A stretch of 36,037 nucleotides of DNA from Cyanobacteriota bacterium (GTDB taxonomy: Bacteria > Cyanobacteriota > Cyanobacteriia > Leptolyngbyales > Leptolyngbyaceae). The position numbers were made by a program, and so were the translations under genes. The stretch covers positions 1 through 36,037 of the forward strand of contig JAPLHZ010000125.1 in the NCBI GenBank assembly GCA_026389365.1. The letters are read 5' to 3'. The notes under the pieces were generated by a model. It searched no databases and was not told where the DNA came from. It saw only the letters and a list, made by a program, of their open reading frames with translations. Shown in pieces: positions 26,260-33,757 of this stretch; position 1 is the first letter of the stretch; each line of letters starts with the position of its first letter.

Positions 26260-27885
26260 GTGATTGAAGTCGAAGTGCATCAACAACTCCGGGCCTTACT
26301 GCGGCAACAGACCGATCCCCACTGGACTCATCATCTAACAATGGCCCGTCTAGTGGCTCGGGCCTTACGTTTGGGTCGAAGTGCCTTAATTCAGACGGGG
26401 ACAGAATCCGGATCCGGTGCGCCCTACCGATTGAGCTATTTAATGCCCTTATTGGTATGGAAGGCCCCGGCGATCGTTGTTGCTTCTGAATCCGTGCAGC
26501 AATGGTTATTGCAAGTTGAGGTGCCTCGTCTTCAACAGTGGCTGGATGTCTCGAAATCAGTGCAGATTATTACTCCCAACTCAACGCCCACTGAATTCTC
26601 TGGCCTTGCCTTTGTAACGCCGCAACTGTGGCTAGAGGATGCTCTACGACCGACCGGAGGTCATCAGTTCAAATCTCCAAAAATTCTCCCGGCAGGCATA
26701 TTAACCCTGATTGACGGCGTAGACGATCTTGATGGTTGGGTGCAAGAAGTCTTGAGTTTAAAAATTTATGGACACGACTGGGATCAGTTGATGTTGTCCC
26801 ATCCCGGCTTTCGAGAAACGATTCGAGATCTGCGGATTCGTATCACCCACAGTCTCTTCCAACATCCTGCCAATCCTTATAATTGCCATGTTTTAGAGGA
26901 CGACGATCGTCTCCCAATTTACGAAATACTATCCCAGCTTCAGCAATATTCACCCCTACCCAAATCTTGGGCTGAACTGCTGAACCATCTGACACCCCGA
27001 TCGCAAATTGCCTCTAATCGAGAGTCCAATGGAGAATCCTTGTCCGCTTATACCCATGATCCCGGATTGTTGTCAGCCCAAGTCGATCGTCAATCCGGCA
27101 CCTTCACCCTTCAGCACAGCCCCATTCGCCTTGCGTCGCTCCTACGACCGATTTGGCAACAGCAACCCACTGTCTTAATTGGCAGCGCCTTGGATCTTGA
27201 TGCCAGTGCTGATACCTATCGCCAAACCCACGGTCTCGACGACTTGACCTGTATAAAATTCGCTCCCCCGCGTCATGAATCCTGCGTTCAGCTTTATCAG
27301 CCCGATCGCATTCCCATGCCTAACACCCCCCAGTTTCAGCCAGCGCTCCTAGCCGAACTTCGACAAATTCTGTCGCGATCGCACATTGCAGCGGGCTTAG
27401 TGGTTATTCTGGTTGGCGATACTCCATTGCGAACTCAAGTCGGCGCAACCCTCGCGGCTGAATGGGGATCACGAGTTCAAGTCGATCGAATCCCTGAAGC
27501 CTCAAACGGCATTTTGGTCGCAGGTTGGGATGAATGGACTCAGTTTCAACAAGCAGGAATCGTGGGCGTGCCACGCTGCATTGTAATTGCAACCTTACCC
27601 ATGCCATCGTTGGAGAATCCCCTAGTGGCAGCCCGTGTCAAAGATTACAAGCAATTGCGGCAGGATTGGTTTCGCTTGTATTTGCTCCCGACCGCACTGA
27701 TGGCAATTCAACGGGCTGTGTTTCCAGTCCGATCGGCGCGTGGGTTGGTGGCGCTTTTAGATAGCAGAGTTATCCACCGGATCTATGGCACCCAGGTACT
27801 CGCCGCGCTCGGTCCCTATGCCCGGTTGAATTATCTGGACGATCGCTGGAATGAAAATTGGGACGACAGCGGAGACGATCGGTAG
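26260..27885 (+). CDS. DinG-related helicase-like protein with degenerate ATPase motifs
   Basis: A 541-residue protein with the layout of a DinG/XPD-type superfamily 2 helicase. The N-terminal HLTMARLVARALRLGRSALIQTG corresponds to the Q-motif/Walker A region, and the C-terminal LPMPSLENPLVAARVKDYKQ, LPTALMAIQRAVFPVRS and GLVALLDSRVIHRIYG match DinG motifs IV-VI. But Walker A reads TGTESGSGAPY (residues 46-56) without GKS/T, the DEAH box reads IDGVDDL (151-157), and the QGxGRxIR motif VI reads QRAVFPVRS (484-492). Iron-sulfur cysteines are not apparent. It is therefore probably not an active helicase. I believe this form recurs across cyanobacteria, which would mean a conserved non-ATPase role. 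GTG start at 26260. Confidence 0.65.
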   Translation: MIEVEVHQQLRALLRQQTDPHWTHHLTMARLVARALRLGRSALIQTGTESGSGAPYRLSYLMPLLVWKAPAIVVASESVQQWLLQVEVPRLQQWLDVSKSVQIITPNSTPTEFSGLAFVTPQLWLEDALRPTGGHQFKSPKILPAGILTLIDGVDDLDGWVQEVLSLKIYGHDWDQLMLSHPGFRETIRDLRIRITHSLFQHPANPYNCHVLEDDDRLPIYEILSQLQQYSPLPKSWAELLNHLTPRSQIASNRESNGESLSAYTHDPGLLSAQVDRQSGTFTLQHSPIRLASLLRPIWQQQPTVLIGSALDLDASADTYRQTHGLDDLTCIKFAPPRHESCVQLYQPDRIPMPNTPQFQPALLAELRQILSRSHIAAGLVVILVGDTPLRTQVGATLAAEWGSRVQVDRIPEASNGILVAGWDEWTQFQQAGIVGVPRCIVIATLPMPSLENPLVAARVKDYKQLRQDWFRLYLLPTALMAIQRAVFPVRSARGLVALLDSRVIHRIYGTQVLAALGPYARLNYLDDRWNENWDDSGDDR

Positions 27886-27935
27886 CATGTCCTCTTAATC
27901 CCGCTATGATTATAATTGAGGTAATCTATTTAACC

Positions 27936-28015
27936 TACCTGCTTGACTTACCTGCTCACCTCAGGGAAAAGCCAATCAGATTGTTACTATTGAACTCACC
28001 CCAATAAACTCACCC
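27936..28015. repeat. Short direct repeats between the helicase-like gene and the next gene
   Basis: TACCTGCT at 27936-27943 and 27949-27956 (period 13), and AACTCACCC at 27993-28001 and 28007-28015 (period 14). They resemble the other small duplications in noncoding parts of the window. Confidence 0.6.
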
Positions 28016-28026
28016 AGAGTCTGAAG

Positions 28027-28269
28027 ATGGCAAATTCCGATCGCCCGAATCAAAAAAAGTCTCCTCAGCGCCTAAAAGCTGAGCGCGCTGAACAAGCCCG
28101 TCTTCAAGAGAAAATTCTTCCTTGGACCAGTATCACCCGTCAGCAAGCTAACCAATTTGTCTCTATCACCACCACTGGCGCTTGGGTTAGTATTGGCATC
28201 CTGATTGCGTTCTGGGTGACGGTGCGCTTTCTGGGTCCAGCGTTTGGCTGGTGGGTTCTGTCGGACTGA
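28027..28269 (+). CDS. Small one-helix membrane protein, cyanobacterial, unknown function
   Basis: An 80-residue protein with a charged N-terminal half rich in Lys, Arg, Gln and Glu (SPQRLKAERAEQARLQEKIL), then PWTSITRQQANQFVSITTTG and a single hydrophobic helix (about residues 52-74) ending WWVLSD. This pattern occurs in a small conserved cyanobacterial family that I cannot name with certainty. The charged part should face the cytoplasm. The start has no strong ribosome site; ATG 28027 is the only reasonable one. Confidence 0.65.
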   Translation: MANSDRPNQKKSPQRLKAERAEQARLQEKILPWTSITRQQANQFVSITTTGAWVSIGILIAFWVTVRFLGPAFGWWVLSD

Positions 28270-28496
28270 GAAGACCCTAACTGAGACATCGGTTTAGACC
28301 CTACTGATAACCTTTGTCATTCTTGATACCCATTAATCTTGGGGACGCAACTATTATGGAGAAATGTTAGGTTATGCAGGCATTCTCAGAATTCAATATC
28401 TTTTGAAACTTAAGTCGCAGCTTCGAAGTTTTGCGGTATATTAAGAAACTTAAATAATTATTTTTAGAGTTGTGATAGACGAAAGGAGATTTTATA

Positions 28497-28892
28497 GTGT
28501 TCACAAGACTTGCTCAACACCACAGTCAATTTGTGAAGGATTTGGTAATGAACCTTCAAGCACTGGCCATTGTCCTTGAAAATCAAGGTTACATCGCTTC
28601 TTGCTATACCTGTGGCGGCGAAATGAATAGCGCATCATTCATGGTTAGTTTGGCCGATAGTCATTTGATTCGGTTTTTAGTCTCTGACTATGGGATCACT
28701 TGGACTGAGATGCGAGACGATCGTGAACTCATGAAACTTGAAGGAGCCGAAGCCATTAGCCAACTTCAGGAGCTAGAAAACATTTCTAAATTCCCGAGCC
28801 AAGCGCAAGACATGTTGATGGAAAAAGCAACTCCCATTCATCCTGTTAAGCGATCGCCCATGATGGATTTAGAAGCTGAGCTAGTCGGATGA
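28497..28892 (+). CDS. DUF1815 family protein
   Basis: A 131-residue soluble protein whose first 95 residues (FVKDLVMNLQALAIVLENQG, CYTCGGEMNSASFMVSL, IRFLVSDYGITWTEMRDDRE) match what I know of the cyanobacterial DUF1815 family. The tail after about residue 97 is variable. The start is GTG at 28497: AAAGGAG (28482-28488) is eight bases upstream, an unusually clear ribosome site. The CYTCGG pair of cysteines could bind metal or be redox active, which is speculation. It is separated by four bases from the hydrolase gene, so the two are probably translated from one message together with pipY. Confidence 0.7.
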   Translation: MFTRLAQHHSQFVKDLVMNLQALAIVLENQGYIASCYTCGGEMNSASFMVSLADSHLIRFLVSDYGITWTEMRDDRELMKLEGAEAISQLQELENISKFPSQAQDMLMEKATPIHPVKRSPMMDLEAELVG

Positions 28893-28896
28893 TCCC

Positions 28897-29784
28897 GTGA
28901 TACAGCATCATTTCATCCAAGCAAATCGCATCCGTTTGCACTACGTGACTCAAGGCGAAGGCGATTTGGTAGTTTTGCTCCATGGATTTCCGGAATTTTG
29001 GTATTCTTGGCGTTATCAAATTCCTGTGTTAGCACGTAATTTCAAAGTTGTCGTGCCCGATTTGCGTGGCTACAATCAGTCCGATAAGCCTGCCACAGGC
29101 TACGACCTAACGACGTTAGCGTCCGATATTAATAGTTTGATTGAAAATCTCGGCTACAAGCGTGCCCACATTGTCGGTCATGATTTTGGTGGAGCGATCG
29201 CGTGGCGATTTGCGCAAAAATTCCCTCACATGTTGAATCGATTAGTGATTCTGAGCGCCCCACATCCCTCACGTTTCGCCGCCAACTTGATTCAAGATTT
29301 AAATCAGTTGCGTCGAAGCTGGTACATCCTTGCATTTCAGGTTCCTGGATTGCCTGAGTGGCTAATTCAACAAAACTTAAAGAATTTTGTCCAGACTGTG
29401 TTCCGAGGATTGGCTGTCCGAAAAGGAGTCTTTACTCGTGAAACCTCTGCAATCTACGAAGCCGCTTTACGGCAGCCCGGTGCGATCGCTAGCGCCCTAA
29501 ATTATTATCGTCAGCTTTTTTCGCCCTTGATTTGGATTAGTGATACTTGGTCTATGACGACGTCTGGATCGCCTCAATTGATTACGGCTCCCACCTTAGT
29601 GTTGTGGGGCGAAGAGGATGCTGTGTTGAGTCGGCGGGTTGCCGAGGATCTTCGACATGCGGTATCAGCCTCGTTTGAGCTTAAATTTTTACCCAACTGC
29701 GGTCACTGGATCCAACAAGAAAGTCCTCAAACCGTTAATCGTGAATTACTCGCATTTTTTGGAATGTCAGAAGAGGAAAATTAA
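28897..29784 (+). CDS. Alpha/beta hydrolase, epoxide-hydrolase-like
   Basis: A 295-residue alpha/beta hydrolase. The oxyanion-hole motif HGFPEFWYSW begins at residue 29. The nucleophile elbow GHDFGG places Asp96 as the nucleophile, as in epoxide hydrolases and haloalkane dehalogenases rather than esterases. The acid lies in WGEEDAVL (Asp241) and the catalytic His in NCGHW (His270). Lid tyrosines cannot be fixed confidently. Physiological substrate unknown. GTG start at 28897, four bases after the DUF1815 stop; its TAA directly abuts the pipY ATG. Confidence 0.8.
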   Translation: MIQHHFIQANRIRLHYVTQGEGDLVVLLHGFPEFWYSWRYQIPVLARNFKVVVPDLRGYNQSDKPATGYDLTTLASDINSLIENLGYKRAHIVGHDFGGAIAWRFAQKFPHMLNRLVILSAPHPSRFAANLIQDLNQLRRSWYILAFQVPGLPEWLIQQNLKNFVQTVFRGLAVRKGVFTRETSAIYEAALRQPGAIASALNYYRQLFSPLIWISDTWSMTTSGSPQLITAPTLVLWGEEDAVLSRRVAEDLRHAVSASFELKFLPNCGHWIQQESPQTVNRELLAFFGMSEEEN

Positions 29785-30477
29785 ATGACAGAATCAAATC
29801 CCGTGACACTTGAGCAAGTGTCGCATATTCGTCATTTTTGCGATCAAATTCCTAACGCGGTGCGAATCGTGGCGGTGACAAAACAGGTTCCTGTCCTCGC
29901 CATGCGATCGGCCTATCTGGCTGGACTTCGAGACTTTGGGGAAAACCGAATCCAAGAAACCATCGAAAAACAGGAGGTACTGAAAGATCTCAGCGGATTG
30001 ACCTGGCATTTTATTGGGCACTTACAACGCAATAAAGTCCTCAAAGCTGTTCAATATTTTGACTGGATCCAATCCATCGACAGCTTAGCCCTAGCGCAAC
30101 GGATCGATCGGATCGCCCAAGACCAAGCCAAAATTATCCAAGGCTGTCTGCAAGTCAAGCTCCGCCCCGATGACACCAAATCTGGGTGGTTGCCGGAAGA
30201 CTTGCTCCGATCCCTCCCCCAACTAGCTGTCCTCAGCGCCCTTCAGATCCAAGGCTTAATGCTCATCCCCCCGGCCCAACTCAGCGGGAACGAACTGCAA
30301 GCCTGCTTTGCTGACGCGGCCCGTCTCGCTGCCGAAATCCGTCAGCAGTCTATCCCTAGCCTGCCAATGCTCCAGCTTTCTATGGGTATGTCCAACGATT
30401 ATCAACTCGCACTTCAAACAGGTGCTACAATTATTCGCCCTGGCACCATCCTCTTTGGTCCAAGAAGCTATATCTAG
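29785..30477 (+). CDS. pipY: Pyridoxal-phosphate homeostasis protein PipY (YggS family)
   Basis: A 230-residue alanine-racemase-fold protein binding PLP without known catalysis, involved in vitamin B6 and amino-acid homeostasis. Lys33 in VAVTKQVP is the Schiff-base lysine. FGENRIQE, WHFIGHLQRNKV, IQSIDS, LSMGMSNDY and RPGTILFGPRSY are all present. Directly contiguous with the upstream hydrolase gene (TAA ATG). In many cyanobacteria pipX, encoding the NtcA coactivator, immediately precedes pipY; here a hydrolase occupies that place. sepF and proC follow, the usual order. Confidence 0.93.
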   Translation: MTESNPVTLEQVSHIRHFCDQIPNAVRIVAVTKQVPVLAMRSAYLAGLRDFGENRIQETIEKQEVLKDLSGLTWHFIGHLQRNKVLKAVQYFDWIQSIDSLALAQRIDRIAQDQAKIIQGCLQVKLRPDDTKSGWLPEDLLRSLPQLAVLSALQIQGLMLIPPAQLSGNELQACFADAARLAAEIRQQSIPSLPMLQLSMGMSNDYQLALQTGATIIRPGTILFGPRSYI

Positions 30478-30671
30478 CGCCGATCGTCCAAAAAATAGAA
30501 AATAACGCTAGACCTAGTAGATCATTCCAAGCACTTGTGCTAGATTATGTCCACTACCGATTAAGCAAATTACTGAATCCTAATTGAATGATTGCTAAAT
30601 AGTTACATTAATCAATCAGCCATTAATTCGTATATTTCAAGATTCACAATGTGTTTCTAATGGAATACCAC

Positions 30672-30704
30672 CTACTGGTTAATCATCTAATTATCAACCA
30701 GTAG
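30672..30704. repeat. Inverted repeat in the pipY-sepF spacer
   Basis: Perfect nine-base arms CTACTGGTT and AACCAGTAG around a 15-base AT-rich loop. No T-run follows on the plus strand. Possible regulatory hairpin or operator. Confidence 0.45.
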
Positions 30705-31059
30705 ACTAAATGGATTCATGAGCCTGATTGCATTCAACAGAGTGGTGGAGAAATCGGTTTAAATCTGATGTATTTATTCCATCCTTCAAGATCTGTAGAT
30801 TTATTCCGTTATTTTGCAGTATTCTTTTAATCTTGACAGATTCAACTGTTGGCAAGTGACTCATTTTATTTTGAAGCATGCTATCAACTGTATCTTTACG
30901 GATAATTATTTGGACTGCAATTGTAGTTGAATTTTAGTCTCAGAAAAAGAGTTTGATTTAGTACACAAGTTCTTTTTAAAACAAGTTCTGTATCTCATTC
31001 CTATCTCTATCTTGTTTTTTCCTGTCATCATTGTGTGTCTCATCAATTTAGTCAGGTTG

Positions 31060-31098
31060 TTAGAGTGTTCAGATTCCGATAACGGCTGAACACCCTAA
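31060..31098 (+). promoter_or_regulatory. Hairpin in the sepF leader
   Basis: A 13-base stem with one mismatch (TTAGAGTGTTCAG against CTGAACACCCTAA) and 13-base loop, ending 59 bases upstream of the sepF ATG. If transcription starts further upstream this is a stable leader structure. The role is unknown. Confidence 0.45.
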
Positions 31099-31157
31099 TT
31101 CATCCCTTACGATTTTGTTTCTTAGATACGTCCGATTATTAATGGAGAGTGTGACTC

Positions 31158-31739
31158 ATGGGTATTTTCAATAAGATTCGGGATTTCGTCGGGTTTAATG
31201 AGCCTGTAGACTATGAATACGAGTATGACGAAATGGACGGTCAAGAGTATCAGGATTTGTACCGTGATGAAGCTGCTCCTATCCCTCAGGAAGATGACAG
31301 TCGATCGCGTCGTCGTCTGCGCGATCGTGCTTCCTTCGTTGGTACTGAAGTTTCCCCGGTTAGTGCTGTGAGTAATGTAATTGGTATGCCTGGAACGTCG
31401 AACGGATTGTCCGAAGTGGTTGTAATTGAGCCTCGTACGTTTGAAGAAATGCCCCAAGTCATTCAAGCTTTGCGCGAACGTAAGTCTGTTGTATTGAATT
31501 TGACTATCATGGATCCCGACCAAGCCCAACGTGCTGTTGACTTCGTTGCGGGTGGGACCTATGCGATCGATGGCCATCAAGAACGTATTGGTGAAAGTAT
31601 CTTTTTGTTCACACCAAGTTGTGTTCAAGTCAGCACTCAAGCAGGGGCTGTTAATGAAACAGTTCAACCGATTCGTGCGACCCGTCCCACGGTAACACCT
31701 TCACCTTGGGCAGCTGAACCAATGCGTATGGCGCAGTAA
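31158..31739 (+). CDS. sepF: Cell division protein SepF
   Basis: A 193-residue Z-ring-associated protein (called Cdv2 in Synechococcus). The N-terminal amphipathic helix [15 protein letters not shown] should bind membrane. A disordered acidic/arginine-rich linker follows, and the SepF core spans about residues 83-160 ([52 protein letters not shown]). It binds FtsZ and tethers it to the membrane, replacing FtsA, which cyanobacteria lack. ATG 31158 is preceded by GGAGAG. The proC gene follows after about 100 bases. Confidence 0.94.
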   Translation: MGIFNKIRDFVGFNEPVDYEYEYDEMDGQEYQDLYRDEAAPIPQEDDSRSRRRLRDRASFVGTEVSPVSAVSNVIGMPGTSNGLSEVVVIEPRTFEEMPQVIQALRERKSVVLNLTIMDPDQAQRAVDFVAGGTYAIDGHQERIGESIFLFTPSCVQVSTQAGAVNETVQPIRATRPTVTPSPWAAEPMRMAQ

Positions 31740-31846
31740 TTGTTATTTTGGGGTAGCGGTCTAATTGGTGTTGTAAATCCAGGTTTACTAGACATTTCTT
31801 GTATTTAAGCCTGCTATCTTTTAGGACGCTCAGGAAGAAAATAAGT

Positions 31847-32650
31847 TTGACTACTCAATTCGGAATGATTGGTGGCGGGATGATGGGCGAAGCGCTCCTC
31901 TCTCGCCTTGTTTTTGAAAATATTTTCGATGCTGGTGAAATTCTGATTAGCGATCCTGTGGTCGATCGACAGAATTTTTTAGCCGATCGCTATGGTGTTC
32001 AAGTGACGGGCAACAATGTTGAAGCTGCTGAAGCTTCAGAGCTTTTATTGCTTGCCATTAAGCCTCAAATTTTCTCCCAAGTGACCCAGCAGATTCTGGG
32101 TTCATTGAATTCATCTGCGGTCATCGTCTCTATACTAGCTGGGATTTCCCTGCCCCAATTAGAATCTGCGTTCCCAAGTCATGCGGTTATTCGCGCTATG
32201 CCCAATACTCCGGCTCAAGTGGGTGCAGGTGTAACCGCGATCGCACGGGGAACTCATGTTAGTGATGATCAATTCAACTTGGCTAAAAAAGTTTTGTCGG
32301 CGGTTGGTTCAGTCGTCGAAGTGCCCGAATCCATGATGGATGCAGTAACAGGGTTGTCTGGATCCGGACCCGGATATATTGCATTGGTTGTGGAAGCATT
32401 GGCCGATGGCGGGGTCGCTTCAGGGTTGTCGAGGGCGATCGCGATGCAACTTGCCATAGATACTGTTTTAGGGACGGCAAAACTTCTAAAAGAGTCCCAG
32501 CTCCATCCCGGTGAACTTAAAGACCGAGTTACGAGTCCCGGTGGAACGACAATAGCAGGGGTTGCCATGTTAGAAGAACGAGGTCTGCGATCGGCGTTAA
32601 TTGAGGCTGTCAAAGCGGCCACTGCTCGATCGAAAGAATTAGGAGCGTAG
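31847..32650 (+). CDS. proC: Pyrroline-5-carboxylate reductase
   Basis: A 267-residue enzyme making L-proline from pyrroline-5-carboxylate with NAD(P)H. FGMIGGGMMGEALL is the dinucleotide motif; RAMPNTPAQVGAGVTAIARG, TGLSGSGPGYIALVVEALADGGV and TSPGGTTIAGVAMLE are the ProC signatures. No ATG gives the right length: the TTG at 31847 is nine bases behind AGGAAG and begins four residues before the first strand, so I take it as the start. The in-frame codon at 31799 would add a leader unlike the family. Confidence 0.93.
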   Translation: MTTQFGMIGGGMMGEALLSRLVFENIFDAGEILISDPVVDRQNFLADRYGVQVTGNNVEAAEASELLLLAIKPQIFSQVTQQILGSLNSSAVIVSILAGISLPQLESAFPSHAVIRAMPNTPAQVGAGVTAIARGTHVSDDQFNLAKKVLSAVGSVVEVPESMMDAVTGLSGSGPGYIALVVEALADGGVASGLSRAIAMQLAIDTVLGTAKLLKESQLHPGELKDRVTSPGGTTIAGVAMLEERGLRSALIEAVKAATARSKELGA

Positions 32651-32689
32651 TCTTTGGTCTTGAGTTATTAATTTGATCGGTGGGGTAAA

Positions 32690-33169
32690 TTACGGCGCAA
32701 ACAAATCTAAGGGCAAGTGTCCAAAGGTTTCATTCACCTCGTCATCATAGGACGACTGACAGGAAACAATAACCCCGCGATGATCCCCATCGTAGGGTTT
32801 TGAGTAACAGGCTTCCGTTTTAGAGTTGTACTTGATATAGATGGGCTGACCTGGATCTCTAAAGGTTGGCGTTGCTTCGTAGCCAAATGCAGCTAAATAT
32901 TGTTGAAGTGCTAGCGCGCCTTCCGCGTAATTTTCAGCGCAAATGCCAATTAATTGATATTCGGATCCATCCAGCACCAATGTCAGGGCTTCATATATCG
33001 ATTCTCGAGATAATTCAGCGGGTAATTTTTTGACGCTGCTTGCTAAAGTCGATGCGTCCATTGCCGTGTCAATCACCGTGAACCGTTGTAATAGCTCGAT
33101 CGCAGCTCTGACTTCAGCGGTGGATCCAGAAATTTTACGATCGTGTCTGAGCGGATATGGATTATACAT
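32690..33169 (-). CDS. DUF1824 family protein
   Basis: A 159-residue soluble protein from ATG 33169. The pattern ALTLVLDGSEYQLIGICAEN, QYLAAFGYEATP, GQPIYIKYNSKTEACYSKPY and GVIVSCQSSYDDEVNETFGHLPLDLF matches the cyanobacterial DUF1824 family as I know it. Function unknown. Longer in-frame starts exist at 33217 (ATG) and 33232 (TTG), but the added residues (MTWFAKRTAIQYFFPN) do not look like the family. It is divergent from the thioredoxin gene and converges on proC with a 39-base gap. Confidence 0.75.
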   Translation of the reverse strand: MYNPYPLRHDRKISGSTAEVRAAIELLQRFTVIDTAMDASTLASSVKKLPAELSRESIYEALTLVLDGSEYQLIGICAENYAEGALALQQYLAAFGYEATPTFRDPGQPIYIKYNSKTEACYSKPYDGDHRGVIVSCQSSYDDEVNETFGHLPLDLFAP

Positions 33170-33307
33170 GTTAGGGAAAAAATATTGGATAGCTGTTCTT
33201 TTAGCAAACCATGTCATCAAGTGGAGACGCAAATAGATGGAAGACTAGTAAAGCTCAAACTAGACTGCTAGACTTGATCCCATAAGATTAATAATTACTT
33301 AACAATT

Positions 33308-33640
33308 ATGGCACGCATCAATACCGAGCAGGCATTCAAGGATGAAGTTTTGCAATCATCAACTCCCGTATTAGTTCATTTTTGGGCACCTTGGTGCGGA
33401 TTGTGCCGAATGATTGATCCCATATTGGAGCGAACACGCGCTGAATTTGGGGACAATTTCAAGCTGGTGGGTGTTAATGCCGATGAAAATCTGAATCTAG
33501 CCAGTAGCTATCGCATCACTAACTTGCCCACAGTGCTGTTATTTCAAGAGGGAAAGTTAGTTCATCGTGTAGAAGACTTCAAACGTAAAGAGCAGGTTAG
33601 GGATGTGTTGGATAGAGTGTTGTCGTCGGTCGTAAGATAG
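33308..33640 (+). CDS. Thioredoxin-family protein with WCGLC active site
   Basis: A 110-residue thioredoxin fold. The active site reads FWAPWCGLCRMIDP (Cys30, Cys33), with Leu in place of the canonical Pro between the cysteines; the cis-Pro loop is TNLPTVLLF. Changing the CxxC dipeptide normally alters redox potential and partner choice, so this is probably not the main housekeeping thioredoxin. The length is standard and the start at 33308 is the only candidate. An 8-bp tandem repeat CTAGACTG/CTAGACTT (33260-33275) lies just upstream. Confidence 0.85.
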   Translation: MARINTEQAFKDEVLQSSTPVLVHFWAPWCGLCRMIDPILERTRAEFGDNFKLVGVNADENLNLASSYRITNLPTVLLFQEGKLVHRVEDFKRKEQVRDVLDRVLSSVVR

Positions 33641-33757
33641 GACTGTAAGTTAAGATTAATTTACGGGGGTGGCTTTAATAGCTGTCCCCTTTTTAATGCT
33701 TTGGGCTAGGCTTATAAGGAATTGAAACCATTTCGTAGTTTTTGAGTGGCGATCGGT

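Larger units (their letters stand above)
30478..31157. other. 680-base noncoding region upstream of sepF
   Basis: No gene is supported on either strand; the sequence is AT-rich and stop-dense. Two hairpins are clear: CTACTGGTT (30672-30680) with AACCAGTAG (30696-30704), and TTAGAGTGTTCAG with CTGAACACCCTAA (31060-31072, 31086-31098; one mismatch). A direct repeat ACAAGTTCT lies between them, and a TTGACA near 30833 lacks a fitting -10. This must hold the sepF promoter and could hold a small RNA or a long leader. Confidence 0.5.

Noticed and set aside
30478-31157. tRNA, 6S RNA or Yfr1-type small RNA in the sepF upstream region
   Set aside because: No cloverleaf and no ACTCCTCACAC-type motif was found; only generic hairpins.
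31122-31667. 181-codon minus-strand ORF opposite sepF
   Set aside because: Antisense shadow of sepF; the plus strand encodes a complete SepF with ribosome site.
31799-31846. N-terminal extension of ProC (MYLSLLSF...)
   Set aside because: The extra 16 residues are unlike ProC; a ribosome site (AGGAAG) sits nine bases before the TTG at 31847.
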